This document shows, piece after piece, positions 1 to 5,599 of a DNA stretch of 6,470 nucleotides. The notes under the pieces were generated by a model, which was given only the letters and a program-made list of their open reading frames with translations, was not told where the DNA came from and did no database searches. The position numbers and the translations under genes are program-made. The stretch is from Methanoculleus sp. (GTDB taxonomy: Archaea; Halobacteriota; Methanomicrobia; Methanomicrobiales; Methanoculleaceae): assembly GCA_028698765.1 (NCBI GenBank), contig JAQVVW010000087.1:1-6470 (forward strand), read 5' to 3'. Position 1 is the first letter of the stretch; each line of letters begins with the position of its first letter.

Positions 1-303
1 GAAACCGACGATCGCATTGACGAGGAGGAGGGCGAGGATGATCGCGAAGTCCTCCCAGCGCCCGATGGCGGCGGATATGATAAGCGCCGCCTCGATCATC
101 CAGGGGATGGGGCCCCAGAAGTAGCGAAGGAACTTTTTGACCGCGCTCTCCTTCTTCTCGGGGAGCTCGTTGTAACCGAACGTCCGGATACGGTCGTTCG
201 CCTCGGATTGGGAGAGACCTTCCCGCCGGGAGGAGAGGGCCCCGTAGAGGTCGTCGACGGCCATGCCCCGGGCCTCGTCGGTGCTGATCGCCTCGTGCTC
301 CAT
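1..303 (-). CDS. P-type cation/proton ATPase, N-terminal part (cut by window edge)
   Basis: The reverse strand reads as 101 continuous codons from an ATG at 303 to the left edge of the window. The start of the protein (MEHEAISTDEARGM) leads into a cation-ATPase N-terminal domain, with SQSEANDRIRTFGYNELPEKK at about residues 31-51. Next come FWGPIPWMIEAALIISAAIG (about 62-81, first membrane helix) and a second helix (about 83-101). The GPIPWMIE stretch before helix 1 is typical of the type IIIA plasma-membrane H+-ATPase branch of P-type ATPases, which couple ATP hydrolysis to cation export. The phosphorylation site (DKTGT) and nucleotide domain lie outside the window, so substrate specificity cannot be confirmed. 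A GGGAGA ribosome-binding site at 307-312 supports this start. The gene is divergent from the glucan phosphorylase gene and probably shares its TATA element. Family call is firm; proton specificity is inferred. Confidence 0.9.
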   Translation of the reverse strand, partial: MEHEAISTDEARGMAVDDLYGALSSRREGLSQSEANDRIRTFGYNELPEKKESAVKKFLRYFWGPIPWMIEAALIISAAIGRWEDFAIILALLLVNAIVGF

Positions 304-334
304 GGTTCTCCCGCTCGCCCCTCTTGGTGGGATC

Positions 335-343
335 ATATATAGG
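335..343. promoter_or_regulatory. TATA element, probably bidirectional, between the ATPase and phosphorylase genes
   Basis: ATATATAGG on the plus strand reads CCTATATAT on the minus strand, so the core is nearly symmetric. Its centre (about 338) lies 35 bases from the ATPase ATG (303, minus) and 36 bases from the phosphorylase ATG (374, plus). With the usual archaeal spacing of about 25 bases, transcripts in both directions would have short leaders of about 10 bases. No second TATA-like element is seen in the 70-bp gap. Dual use is inferred from the geometry. Confidence 0.6.
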
Positions 344-373
344 TGCCGCTGTCCGGGGTACAGGCAGGTTCAT

Positions 374-2170
374 ATGGAGCAAAGGGAATGCAGGGCCATG
401 GCGGCGAGGGACCCCATCTGCGGGATGCCGGTGGATCCGGCAACGGCAACATACTCGGTGGAGGTCCGGGGCGGGACCTACTACTTCTCGAACAAGCTCT
501 GCAGGGATACGTTCGTCGAGGGGGAGAAGATCGCCTACTTCTCGATGGAGATCGGTATCGAGAGCGGCATCCCGACCTACAGCGGCGGTCTTGGGGTGCT
601 TGCCGGGGACGTCATCCGTTCGAGCGCCGATCTCCTCATCCCGATGGTCGCCGTGACGCTCATCAACCGGAAAGGCTATGTGCGGCAGCGGCTGACCCCG
701 GAAGGCGACCAGATCGATTCTGCGGACGAGTGGGACCCGCGAGAGCACATGCGGGAACTCTCCCCGCGGGTGACCGTGCGGATCGGGGATGCGAACGTCG
801 CGATCCGGGCCTGGCTCTACGATTACTGGAGCCCCGTCGGCGGCCTCGTGCCGGTCCTCTTCCTTGATACGGACCTCCCGGAGAACATACCCGAAGACCG
901 GGGGATAACCGACCACCTCTACGGCGGCGACCAGGAGTACCGGTTAAAGCAGGCAATCGTGCTCGGGATCGGCGGGGCCCGGATGCTCGCCGCGCTGGAC
1001 ATCAGGGTCGGCAAGTACCACATCAACGAGAGCCACTCAAGCCTCCTCACCCTCGAACTCCTCAGGCATGCGGGGATGGACGAGGAGAAGGTGCAGATGC
1101 ACTGCATCTTCACCACCCACACCCCGGTGGCGGTGGCGTTCGAGACGTTCCCCCGGGATACGGTGATTCGCCTGCTCAGCGCCGAGATCCCGCCGACCCT
1201 GCTCGATGAGTACATCGGCGAGGACGGGCTTGCCCTCGCGACCCTCGCGTTCCGCCTGAGCAGGTATATCAACGGCGTGACGACGGCGCACATGAACTTC
1301 TCACGGCAGCTCTTTCCAGGGTTTCACATCCGGGCGGTGACGAACGGCGTCCACCCGCATACGTGGACGTCGGGACCGTTCCGGGACATCTACGACCGCT
1401 ACATCGCGGGCTGGGCGCAGGAGCCGGAACTGCTCGTCAGGGTCGATGCGATCCCGCACGAGGAGATCAGGCACGCTCACCGGCAGGCGAAGCAGGCCCT
1501 GGTGGATTATGTCAGGGAGAAGAACGGCGTCGACCTGGACCCCGAAGCCCTCACGATCGGGTTCGCCCGGCGGGCGGCGGCCTACAAGCGGGCAACCCTG
1601 CTCTTCTCGGACCTCGATAAACTGCGGGAGGCCGGCAGGCGGGGGGCGATCCAGCTCGTCTTCGCCGGGAAGGCCCACCCGGCGGACGCTGTCGGCAAGC
1701 AGGAGATCCGCGAGGTCCACGACGCCCTGCGCGACCTTGATGGGGAGGTGACGGGCGTCTACCTCGAGAACTACATGATGGATATCGCGGGCCTGATGAC
1801 TGCGGGGGTGGACATCTGGCTGAACACACCCCTCCCGCCTTACGAAGCGAGCGGGACGAGCGGCATGAAGGCCGCCTTGAACGGCGTGATCAACTTCAGC
1901 GTCCTCGACGGCTGGTGGATCGAGGGCTGGATCGAGGGGACGACGGGGTGGGCTATCGGCCCCGGACCCGGTGCGCCGGTGAGCGAGGCCGAGCGGCGGA
2001 GGCAGGAACTCCAGGACCTCTACAGCAAACTGGAGTACCTGATCATCCCCACCTACTACCTCCGGAAGGATGCGTGGGCGACGATCATGCGGAGCTCGAT
2101 CGCGAAGATCGCCTACTACTTCAACACGCACCGGATGATGCGGCGCTACGCGACGGAGGCGTATCTCTAA
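374..2170 (+). CDS. glgP: Alpha-glucan phosphorylase (GT35) with N-terminal YHS domain
   Basis: The enzyme removes glucose units from glycogen or maltodextrin as glucose-1-phosphate, using phosphate and pyridoxal phosphate, in the cytoplasm. From the ATG at 374 the product has 598 residues. Residues about 13-53 form a YHS domain (DPICGMPVDP, with C16, YYFSNKLC, and C43), a small metal-linked module. The phosphorylase body starts at IAYFSMEIGIESGIPTYSGG. It includes HINESHSS (from H216), FARRAAAYKR (397-406), GKAHPAD, and EASGTSGMKAALNG, in which K499 matches the pyridoxal-phosphate lysine. It belongs to the compact bacterial/archaeal branch, shorter than the roughly 800-residue classical enzymes. 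An upstream in-frame ATG at 263 is rejected because it precedes the TATA box. The ATG at 398 (590 residues) is a possible alternative, because the AGGT at 366-369 is only a weak ribosome-binding site. The YHS fusion is the odd feature. Confidence 0.93.
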   Translation: MEQRECRAMAARDPICGMPVDPATATYSVEVRGGTYYFSNKLCRDTFVEGEKIAYFSMEIGIESGIPTYSGGLGVLAGDVIRSSADLLIPMVAVTLINRKGYVRQRLTPEGDQIDSADEWDPREHMRELSPRVTVRIGDANVAIRAWLYDYWSPVGGLVPVLFLDTDLPENIPEDRGITDHLYGGDQEYRLKQAIVLGIGGARMLAALDIRVGKYHINESHSSLLTLELLRHAGMDEEKVQMHCIFTTHTPVAVAFETFPRDTVIRLLSAEIPPTLLDEYIGEDGLALATLAFRLSRYINGVTTAHMNFSRQLFPGFHIRAVTNGVHPHTWTSGPFRDIYDRYIAGWAQEPELLVRVDAIPHEEIRHAHRQAKQALVDYVREKNGVDLDPEALTIGFARRAAAYKRATLLFSDLDKLREAGRRGAIQLVFAGKAHPADAVGKQEIREVHDALRDLDGEVTGVYLENYMMDIAGLMTAGVDIWLNTPLPPYEASGTSGMKAALNGVINFSVLDGWWIEGWIEGTTGWAIGPGPGAPVSEAERRRQELQDLYSKLEYLIIPTYYLRKDAWATIMRSSIAKIAYYFNTHRMMRRYATEAYL

Positions 2171-2209
2171 AGGGGCTGAAAGGGGCGGATCTTCTGCCCG
2201 AACGGATCG

Positions 2210-2288
2210 TGTAACGGAGATGTTACGGGATCCTCGGTGATGTAACGGAATTGTAACAATCCTGACTCTCGTGTAACAAAACTGTAAC
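2210..2288. promoter_or_regulatory. Regulator-binding array: three 31-bp-spaced pairs of TGTAAC
   Basis: Six hexamers occur at 2210 (TGTAAC), 2221 (TGTTAC), 2241, 2252, 2272 and 2283 (all TGTAAC). They form three pairs with starts 11 bp apart, and pair starts are exactly 31 bp apart. The pair units are TGTAACGGAGATGTTAC, TGTAACGGAATTGTAAC and TGTAACAAAACTGTAAC; the sequence between pairs is not conserved. A period of 11 bp puts the half-sites on one face of the helix, and 31 bp is about three turns. The array ends directly against the TATA-like element of the small downstream gene, where an archaeal activator or a BRE-blocking repressor would bind. Direct hexamer repeats with an 11-bp period resemble PhoB/PhoP-type sites in bacteria, but the regulator here is unknown. 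Confidence 0.75.
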
Positions 2289-2297
2289 AATTAAATT
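2289..2297 (+). promoter_or_regulatory. TATA-like element for the small gene at 2320
   Basis: AATTAAATT is an AT-rich stretch in GC-rich surroundings, immediately after the last TGTAAC. Its centre (about 2293) is 27 bases before the ATG at 2320, so transcription would start at or next to the start codon. The bases before that ATG contain no ribosome-binding site, which agrees with a leaderless mRNA. Confidence 0.6.
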
Positions 2298-2319
2298 CCC
2301 GTCCGGTAAACATCATTCT

Positions 2320-2517
2320 ATGTCCAGAGTCGTCCGGGTCGACGAGGAGGCGCTGGAGGTCGCCCTCAAGTATGGGAAGAACCTCTCGCTCGGGATCATG
2401 AAGATGGAAGAGATGATCGCAAAGCAGGAGAAGGCAAGACGCGACTACACCGCCATTGAGGAGATGGTCCGCCGGACCATCAGGGAAGAACTCGAGGGGC
2501 TGACTTCCAGATATTGA
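2320..2517 (+). CDS. Small ribbon-helix-helix-like protein, 65 residues
   Basis: No exact family is recognised. The protein opens with a short strand-like stretch (RVVRV, residues 3-7), then a helix (about 8-20), a turn (KNLS) and a second helix (about 23-40). This matches the beta-alpha-alpha order of ribbon-helix-helix DNA-binding proteins and VapB-type antitoxins. The C-terminal third (about 41-60) is a charged helix that could mediate dimerisation or partner binding. The gene has its own promoter, appears leaderless, and is preceded by the TGTAAC array. No toxin gene follows: the next 376 bp hold no convincing gene and then malQ converges. Possible roles are a small transcription factor, perhaps acting on the adjacent array, or an orphan antitoxin-like protein. 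That it is a real gene is well supported; the fold is inferred from pattern only. Confidence 0.7.
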   Translation: MSRVVRVDEEALEVALKYGKNLSLGIMKMEEMIAKQEKARRDYTAIEEMVRRTIREELEGLTSRY

Positions 2518-2685
2518 TCCAGATGGCGGCCTCAAAAGCAACCAGTAGGAGGGGTGCTCCTGCTCTTTGACTTCTGGACTCCGGAGAGACCATCAAGTAG
2601 GTCGTGCTGTCCCTGACATGGAACTAGAGTGTTTCCGAGAGTGCCCGATACACTGGACCGTGGGAACATCGCCACGGGGGGTGGG

Positions 2686-2717
2686 GACAGGGGAGGGGGT
2701 ATGCCCCCTCCCCTGTC
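2686..2717. repeat. Perfect 14-bp inverted repeat
   Basis: GACAGGGGAGGGGG (2686-2699) is followed by the loop TATG and the exact reverse complement CCCCCTCCCCTGTC (2704-2717). It lies near the 3' ends of converging genes but has no T-run after it on either strand, so it is not a standard archaeal terminator. A nearly identical arm pair occurs at 6438-6470. Confidence 0.85.
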
Positions 2718-2771
2718 TACACCTCATATGAGGATGGTTGTAACCCCACCCCTCCCGGCCTCCGGCCTCCT

Positions 2772-2794
2772 CCCCCGCCCCTCAGGGGCGGGGG
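2772..2794. repeat. Perfect 10-bp inverted repeat
   Basis: CCCCCGCCCC (2772-2781) and GGGGCGGGGG (2785-2794) are separated by the three bases TCA. This hairpin is the right-hand arm of the structured element. It could slow polymerase on transcripts from either side, but no T-tract follows it. Confidence 0.8.
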
Positions 2795-2893
2795 CAGTGC
2801 GTGGCGATATCCGATGGAAATCCGTGCTCTGGAGCAACTCTGGGCAAGGCCATCTAGAGGATCATCCGGCGTAAAGATTCCAGGACCACCGAC

Positions 2894-4393
2894 TCACCCC
2901 CGCCCCGAGAGTTCCGCGAGCCCCCGCAGCCACTCAAACGGCGCGTCGGCGAACTCTTCCGGCGTCATCCGCCACACCCAGTTCCCTTCCGCCGTCGAGG
3001 GGTAGTTCATCCGTGCCGCGGCGCCGAGGCCGAGAACGTCCTGTATCGGGACGATGCACGCCCGGGCGACCGAGGTCATCGCGAGAAGGATGAGTTCCCG
3101 GTGAACCACATCCGCCCCCACCTCCCGCCCGACGTAGGCGAAGAACCTCTCCCTGTCCTCATCCGTTGCCTCCTCCTCAAACCACCCCCGGGCGGTGTTG
3201 TTGTCGTGCGTCCCCGTGTAGCAGATGAGGTTATGGACGTAGTTGTGCGGGATATGGGCGCTTTCTGCGATCCCCTCACCGAACGCAAAGAGCAGGATCT
3301 TCATCCCCGGGAAGGCGAACCGGTCGAGGAGGGCCTGGACGGCCGGGGTGTTCGCCCCCAGGTCTTCGGCGACGATGGCGAAGCAGGGGAACCGTCGGGC
3401 GAGCGTCTCGAAGAACTCAGCCCCCGGCCCGTCGACCCAGGTGCCGTGCTCGGCCGTCGTGTCTCCCGCCGGGACCTCGTAGTAGTCGGCGAACGCCCGG
3501 AAGTGGTCGATACGGAAGAGGTCGTAGAGTTCGCCGGAGCGGGCGAGCCGGCCCGCCCACCAGTCGTATCCCCTCTCACGGAGCGCGGCCCAGTCGTAGA
3601 CCGGGTTCCCCCAGAGTTGTCCCGTCTTGCTGAAGATATCGGGAGGCACCCCGGCAACCACGGTCGGGTTGAGGTCCTCGTCGAGTTTGAAGATCCCGGG
3701 GTGCGCCCAGACGTCGACGCTCTCGTAGGCGACGTAGATCGGGATGTCGCCGATGATCTGGATGCCCCGCTTCGTGCAGTAGCGCCGGAGGGCCGACCAC
3801 TGCCGGGCGGCGACGTACTGGAGGAACTTCTCCTTTCGTATCCGGTCGTCGAGGAGTTCGCGCATCTCTTTGAGGGCCTCCGGCTCCCGGGCGCGGATCT
3901 CCTCCGGCCACCGGTTCCACACCTGCCCGCGGAAGTGATCCTTGAGCGCGACGAAGAGCGCGTGGTCGTCGAGCCACCACCCCGCCCCGTCGCAGAACGT
4001 CTCGAACCCGCGATCCGGCCCCGAGCGGCGGAACCGCTCGTAGGCAACCGCAAACAGCCGTTCGCGGCACCACGCGGCCGCCTCGTATGCCACCCGCTCC
4101 TCCGGAAAACCGGGCGCCGGCTCCAGTTCGCTCTTCCTGAGGTAGCCTTCCCGGACGAGCATCTCCGGGCTGATGAGGAGGGTGTTTGCGGCGAACGCCG
4201 ACGGGCTCGAGTAGGGGGAATGGGCATATGCGGCCTCTGTCGGGTTGAGCGGCAGGATCTGCCAGTAGTGCTGCCGGGCTCCCTCGAGCGCATCGACGAA
4301 CCGGTACGCCGCCGGGCCGAAGTCCCCGATGCCGTACGGCGACGGCAGGGACGTGATATGCAGGAGTATGCCGCTTCCTCGTGCCTGAATCAT
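2894..4393 (-). CDS. malQ: 4-alpha-glucanotransferase (amylomaltase, GH77)
   Basis: This cytoplasmic disproportionating enzyme moves alpha-1,4-glucan segments from one chain to another and releases glucose, which converts short maltodextrins into longer ones. From the ATG at 4393 the protein has 499 residues, the usual GH77 length. Visible signatures are GSGILLHITSLPSPYGIGDFG at the N-terminus, SPYSSPSAFA, IGDIPIYV, and PPDIFSKTGQLWGNPVYDW. The three catalytic carboxylates are present: D296 in LFRIDHFRAF (nucleophile), E343 in VAEDLG (acid/base), and D397 in TGTHDNN. A ribosome-binding site GGGAGA (4400-4405) lies 6 bases before this ATG. The longer frame from a GTG at 4435 is rejected because that codon overlaps the TATA element. 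The product should work with the glucan phosphorylase encoded at 374-2170 in glycogen/maltodextrin turnover. The two genes converge but are not co-transcribed. Identification is very secure. Confidence 0.97.
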   Translation of the reverse strand: MIQARGSGILLHITSLPSPYGIGDFGPAAYRFVDALEGARQHYWQILPLNPTEAAYAHSPYSSPSAFAANTLLISPEMLVREGYLRKSELEPAPGFPEERVAYEAAAWCRERLFAVAYERFRRSGPDRGFETFCDGAGWWLDDHALFVALKDHFRGQVWNRWPEEIRAREPEALKEMRELLDDRIRKEKFLQYVAARQWSALRRYCTKRGIQIIGDIPIYVAYESVDVWAHPGIFKLDEDLNPTVVAGVPPDIFSKTGQLWGNPVYDWAALRERGYDWWAGRLARSGELYDLFRIDHFRAFADYYEVPAGDTTAEHGTWVDGPGAEFFETLARRFPCFAIVAEDLGANTPAVQALLDRFAFPGMKILLFAFGEGIAESAHIPHNYVHNLICYTGTHDNNTARGWFEEEATDEDRERFFAYVGREVGADVVHRELILLAMTSVARACIVPIQDVLGLGAAARMNYPSTAEGNWVWRMTPEEFADAPFEWLRGLAELSGRG

Positions 4394-4433
4394 ACATTTT
4401 CTCCCGGTAACTCGCCCTTCTGGGATGGTCTCC

Positions 4434-4441
4434 ACTTATAG
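4434..4441 (-). promoter_or_regulatory. TATA element of malQ
   Basis: The minus strand reads CTATAAGT. Its centre is about 45 bases upstream of the malQ ATG at 4393, giving a predicted leader of about 20 bases that contains the GGGAGA ribosome-binding site. Confidence 0.6.
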
Positions 4442-4466
4442 TCTTATCCTGGCCCGGCACACCGTC

Positions 4467-4475
4467 AAATATATC
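4467..4475 (+). promoter_or_regulatory. TATA element of the DUF2795 gene
   Basis: AAATATATC is an AT-rich island in a GC-rich gap, centred about 40 bases before the ATG at 4511. The predicted transcript would begin near 4496, just before the strong ribosome-binding site GGAGGTGA at 4498-4505. It is about 30 bp from the malQ TATA element, so the two divergent genes have separate but adjacent promoters. Confidence 0.6.
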
Positions 4476-4510
4476 CCGCCCCCGGTGGAGCCGGAAAGGA
4501 GGTGATCGAG

Positions 4511-4714
4511 ATGGGTTTACCGACCGCCATGACCGCATCCCGCATTCACGGCTGCCTCTGCGACGCCCCTTACCCGGCGACCCGCCAGAGCCTGGTCGCC
4601 TATGCCCGCAAGATCGGCGCACCGGGCGAGATCCTGCGGGCGCTCGAACGGCTGCCGGAGAGGCGGTATGCGAGCCCGGACGCCGTGACCGGGACGATCG
4701 GGATGCTGGTGTGA
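4511..4714 (+). CDS. DUF2795 family small protein, 67 residues
   Basis: The sequence follows the DUF2795 pattern: YPATRQSLVAYARKIGAPGEILRALERLPERRYASPDAV (about residues 21-59). It contains the family's helix, then the LP-x-R-x-Y-x-SP-x-x-V ending. Members are small helical proteins in archaea and actinobacteria with no established biochemical role. The start is set by a textbook GGAGGTGA (4498-4505) 5 bases before ATG 4511; a GTG at 4502 overlaps that site and is unlikely. Two cysteines (C15, C17) sit before the domain, but with only CLC visible a metal site is not supported. The gene is divergent from malQ and its stop lies 12 bp from the stop of the converging TIGR04255 gene, so it is a single-gene transcript. 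Confidence 0.85.
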   Translation: MGLPTAMTASRIHGCLCDAPYPATRQSLVAYARKIGAPGEILRALERLPERRYASPDAVTGTIGMLV

Positions 4715-4726
4715 GGGTCCGGGTTC

Positions 4727-5494
4727 TCACCGTGCCGCCGCCGGCACTTCTTCGCGGATGGTGAAGAGGTCGCGGAGGGTGTCCTTGATGCAGGCCTCGA
4801 AGATGTCCCGGACATGGGTGTGGGCGATCTCGAGCCAGTCGGCAACCCCGTCCGGCGGAATGTTCTGGCCTTCCGTCAGATAGTAGTCGATGTTGAGGAG
4901 GAACGCGTTGTTCTCCGTCGATCCGGGGACGGCGTCGGTGAGTTCAACCCGGCAGTTGTCGCGGTTGTTGTGGAACGCAAACTCGCACCCGGTGATGAAT
5001 CCCGCCGGCACCCGCGGGAGCTCCGGCGGGAGGGTGGGGTAGAAGGCGAAGTAGTCCGAGAGCGTCACCTCCCGCTCCGGGATCTCGATGAGGTTGACGT
5101 ACCGGAGGTTCATCGTGCCGATGGCGTCGGCGCTGATGACCTCGCGGAACCGTTCGAACGCACCGGTGATCCTCTCTGAGAAGGCCTCCCAGTGGACGTA
5201 GGGCTTCTGGCAGCTCACCGAGAGGAGGCGCGGCCCGACCTGGACGGCGCAGCCTTCGTCCTCGGCGAGAAAGATCGAGCGTTCGCCGACCAGAAGCTCC
5301 TCGCGGAGCCCCTCCGGGCCGAGGAGCATCACCACTTCGCGCACGTAGCGCTGGTCGCGTTTCGGGTAGGCGTCTTTCAGGTGATTGTAGAGTATGCCGG
5401 GGTAGGTCAGATCCCAGGGGGTGTCCTCGGGGAACCGGAACTCGCATATCACTTCGGCGGCGGGCGGGTTGACGTACTTCCGTACTTCTGCCAT
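4727..5494 (-). CDS. TIGR04255 family protein (function unknown)
   Basis: The product has 255 residues, the normal length for this sporadically distributed family. It begins MAEVRKYVNPPAAEVICEFRFPEDTPWD, and the PPxxEvicEFrF opening is the family hallmark. Later features are INLRYVN-like NLRYVNLIEIP (about 128-138), GFITGCEFAFHN, and FLLNIDYYLTEG followed by a long helix-rich C-terminus. No signal peptide or membrane segment is seen, so a cytoplasmic protein is likely. The patchy distribution suggests transfer between lineages, but base composition here matches the neighbours. The start ATG at 5494 is supported by GGGAGA (5500-5505) and an upstream TATA element. No partner gene for a defence or toxin role is adjacent. 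The family call is from remembered pattern; function is unknown. Confidence 0.82.
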   Translation of the reverse strand: MAEVRKYVNPPAAEVICEFRFPEDTPWDLTYPGILYNHLKDAYPKRDQRYVREVVMLLGPEGLREELLVGERSIFLAEDEGCAVQVGPRLLSVSCQKPYVHWEAFSERITGAFERFREVISADAIGTMNLRYVNLIEIPEREVTLSDYFAFYPTLPPELPRVPAGFITGCEFAFHNNRDNCRVELTDAVPGSTENNAFLLNIDYYLTEGQNIPPDGVADWLEIAHTHVRDIFEACIKDTLRDLFTIREEVPAAAR

Positions 5495-5530
5495 ATTCTT
5501 CTCCCTCAGGGGGTGTTGGATGGGAGGAGA

Positions 5531-5540
5531 CTACTTTAAG
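5531..5540 (-). promoter_or_regulatory. TATA-like element of the TIGR04255 gene
   Basis: The minus strand reads CTTAAAGTAG, centred about 41 bases before the ATG at 5494. That predicts a leader of about 17 bases carrying the GGGAGA ribosome-binding site. Confidence 0.5.
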
Positions 5541-5568
5541 GTGACTGTCTGCCGGAACCATCACGATG

Positions 5569-5575
5569 CTTTATC
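5569..5575 (+). promoter_or_regulatory. TATA-like element of the polyprenol kinase gene
   Basis: CTTTATC is centred 28 bases before the ATG at 5600, which places the transcript start at the start codon. The intervening bases are GC-rich and lack a good ribosome-binding site, as expected for a leaderless message. Confidence 0.5.
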
Positions 5576-5599
5576 TCCCGCGGCCGCTACCCGGGTGTG

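Larger units (their letters stand above)
2649..2812. repeat. Structured intergenic repeat element (copy A) with nested inverted repeats
   Basis: Several inverted repeats nest without crossing. An outer pair GAACATCGCCACG (2664-2676) and CGTGGCGATATCC (2800-2812) matches at 11 of 13 positions in inverted orientation. GGGGTGGGG (2678-2686) is complementary to CCCCACCCC (2744-2752). Between these are a perfect 14-bp hairpin (2686-2717), which shares base 2686 with the preceding stem, and the palindrome CCTCATATGAGG (2722-2733). To their right is a perfect 10-bp hairpin (2772-2794). Together they would fold into a branched structure closed by the outer stem. The left block (2649-2683) and the 14-bp hairpin recur at 6271-6307 and 6438-6470, which marks this as a dispersed repeat. 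It could be a non-autonomous mobile repeat or a structured RNA; no transposase is present. Confidence 0.6.
2518..2893. other. Non-coding gap with structured GC-rich element
   Basis: This is a 376-bp interval between the stops of two converging genes. I see no credible gene: open frames here have no promoter or ribosome-binding site, and their predicted proteins are proline/glycine-rich low complexity. The first 130 bp are unremarkable apart from a weak 5-bp hairpin, AGGAG/CTCCT (2547-2551 with 2557-2561), followed by a pyrimidine-rich stretch that might aid termination. The middle carries the self-complementary repeat element described separately. The last 80 bp before the malQ stop show nothing notable. 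Confidence 0.7.

Noticed and set aside
263..373. Upstream extension of the phosphorylase frame to an ATG at 263
   Set aside because: It would begin inside the divergent ATPase gene and span the TATA element at 335-343; the added residues do not resemble the family, and the YHS domain begins after 374.
1301..2290. Long open frame opposite the phosphorylase gene
   Set aside because: Antisense shadow produced by GC-rich codon bias; its protein is proline/arginine-rich with no family resemblance.
2739..2744. A further TGTAAC in the structured element (and one at 169-174 in the ATPase gene)
   Set aside because: Single hexamers without a partner 11 bp away; expected by chance and not part of the array.
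2686..2794. The two perfect hairpins as intrinsic terminators
   Set aside because: Neither is followed by a T-run on either strand, and archaeal termination relies mainly on T-rich tracts; copies elsewhere in the window point to a repeat family instead.
2629..2874. Open frames across the structured intergenic element
   Set aside because: They read through perfect hairpins and G/C tracts, lack a ribosome-binding site or promoter, and give low-complexity peptides.
4394..4435. Longer malQ product from a GTG at 4435
   Set aside because: The GTG overlaps the TATA element, so it would not be in the transcript, while the ATG at 4393 has a well-placed GGGAGA and starts just before the conserved GH77 N-terminus.
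3101..4441. 446-codon open frame opposite malQ
   Set aside because: It mirrors malQ almost end to end, has low-complexity composition and no recognisable domain, whereas malQ has all catalytic residues.
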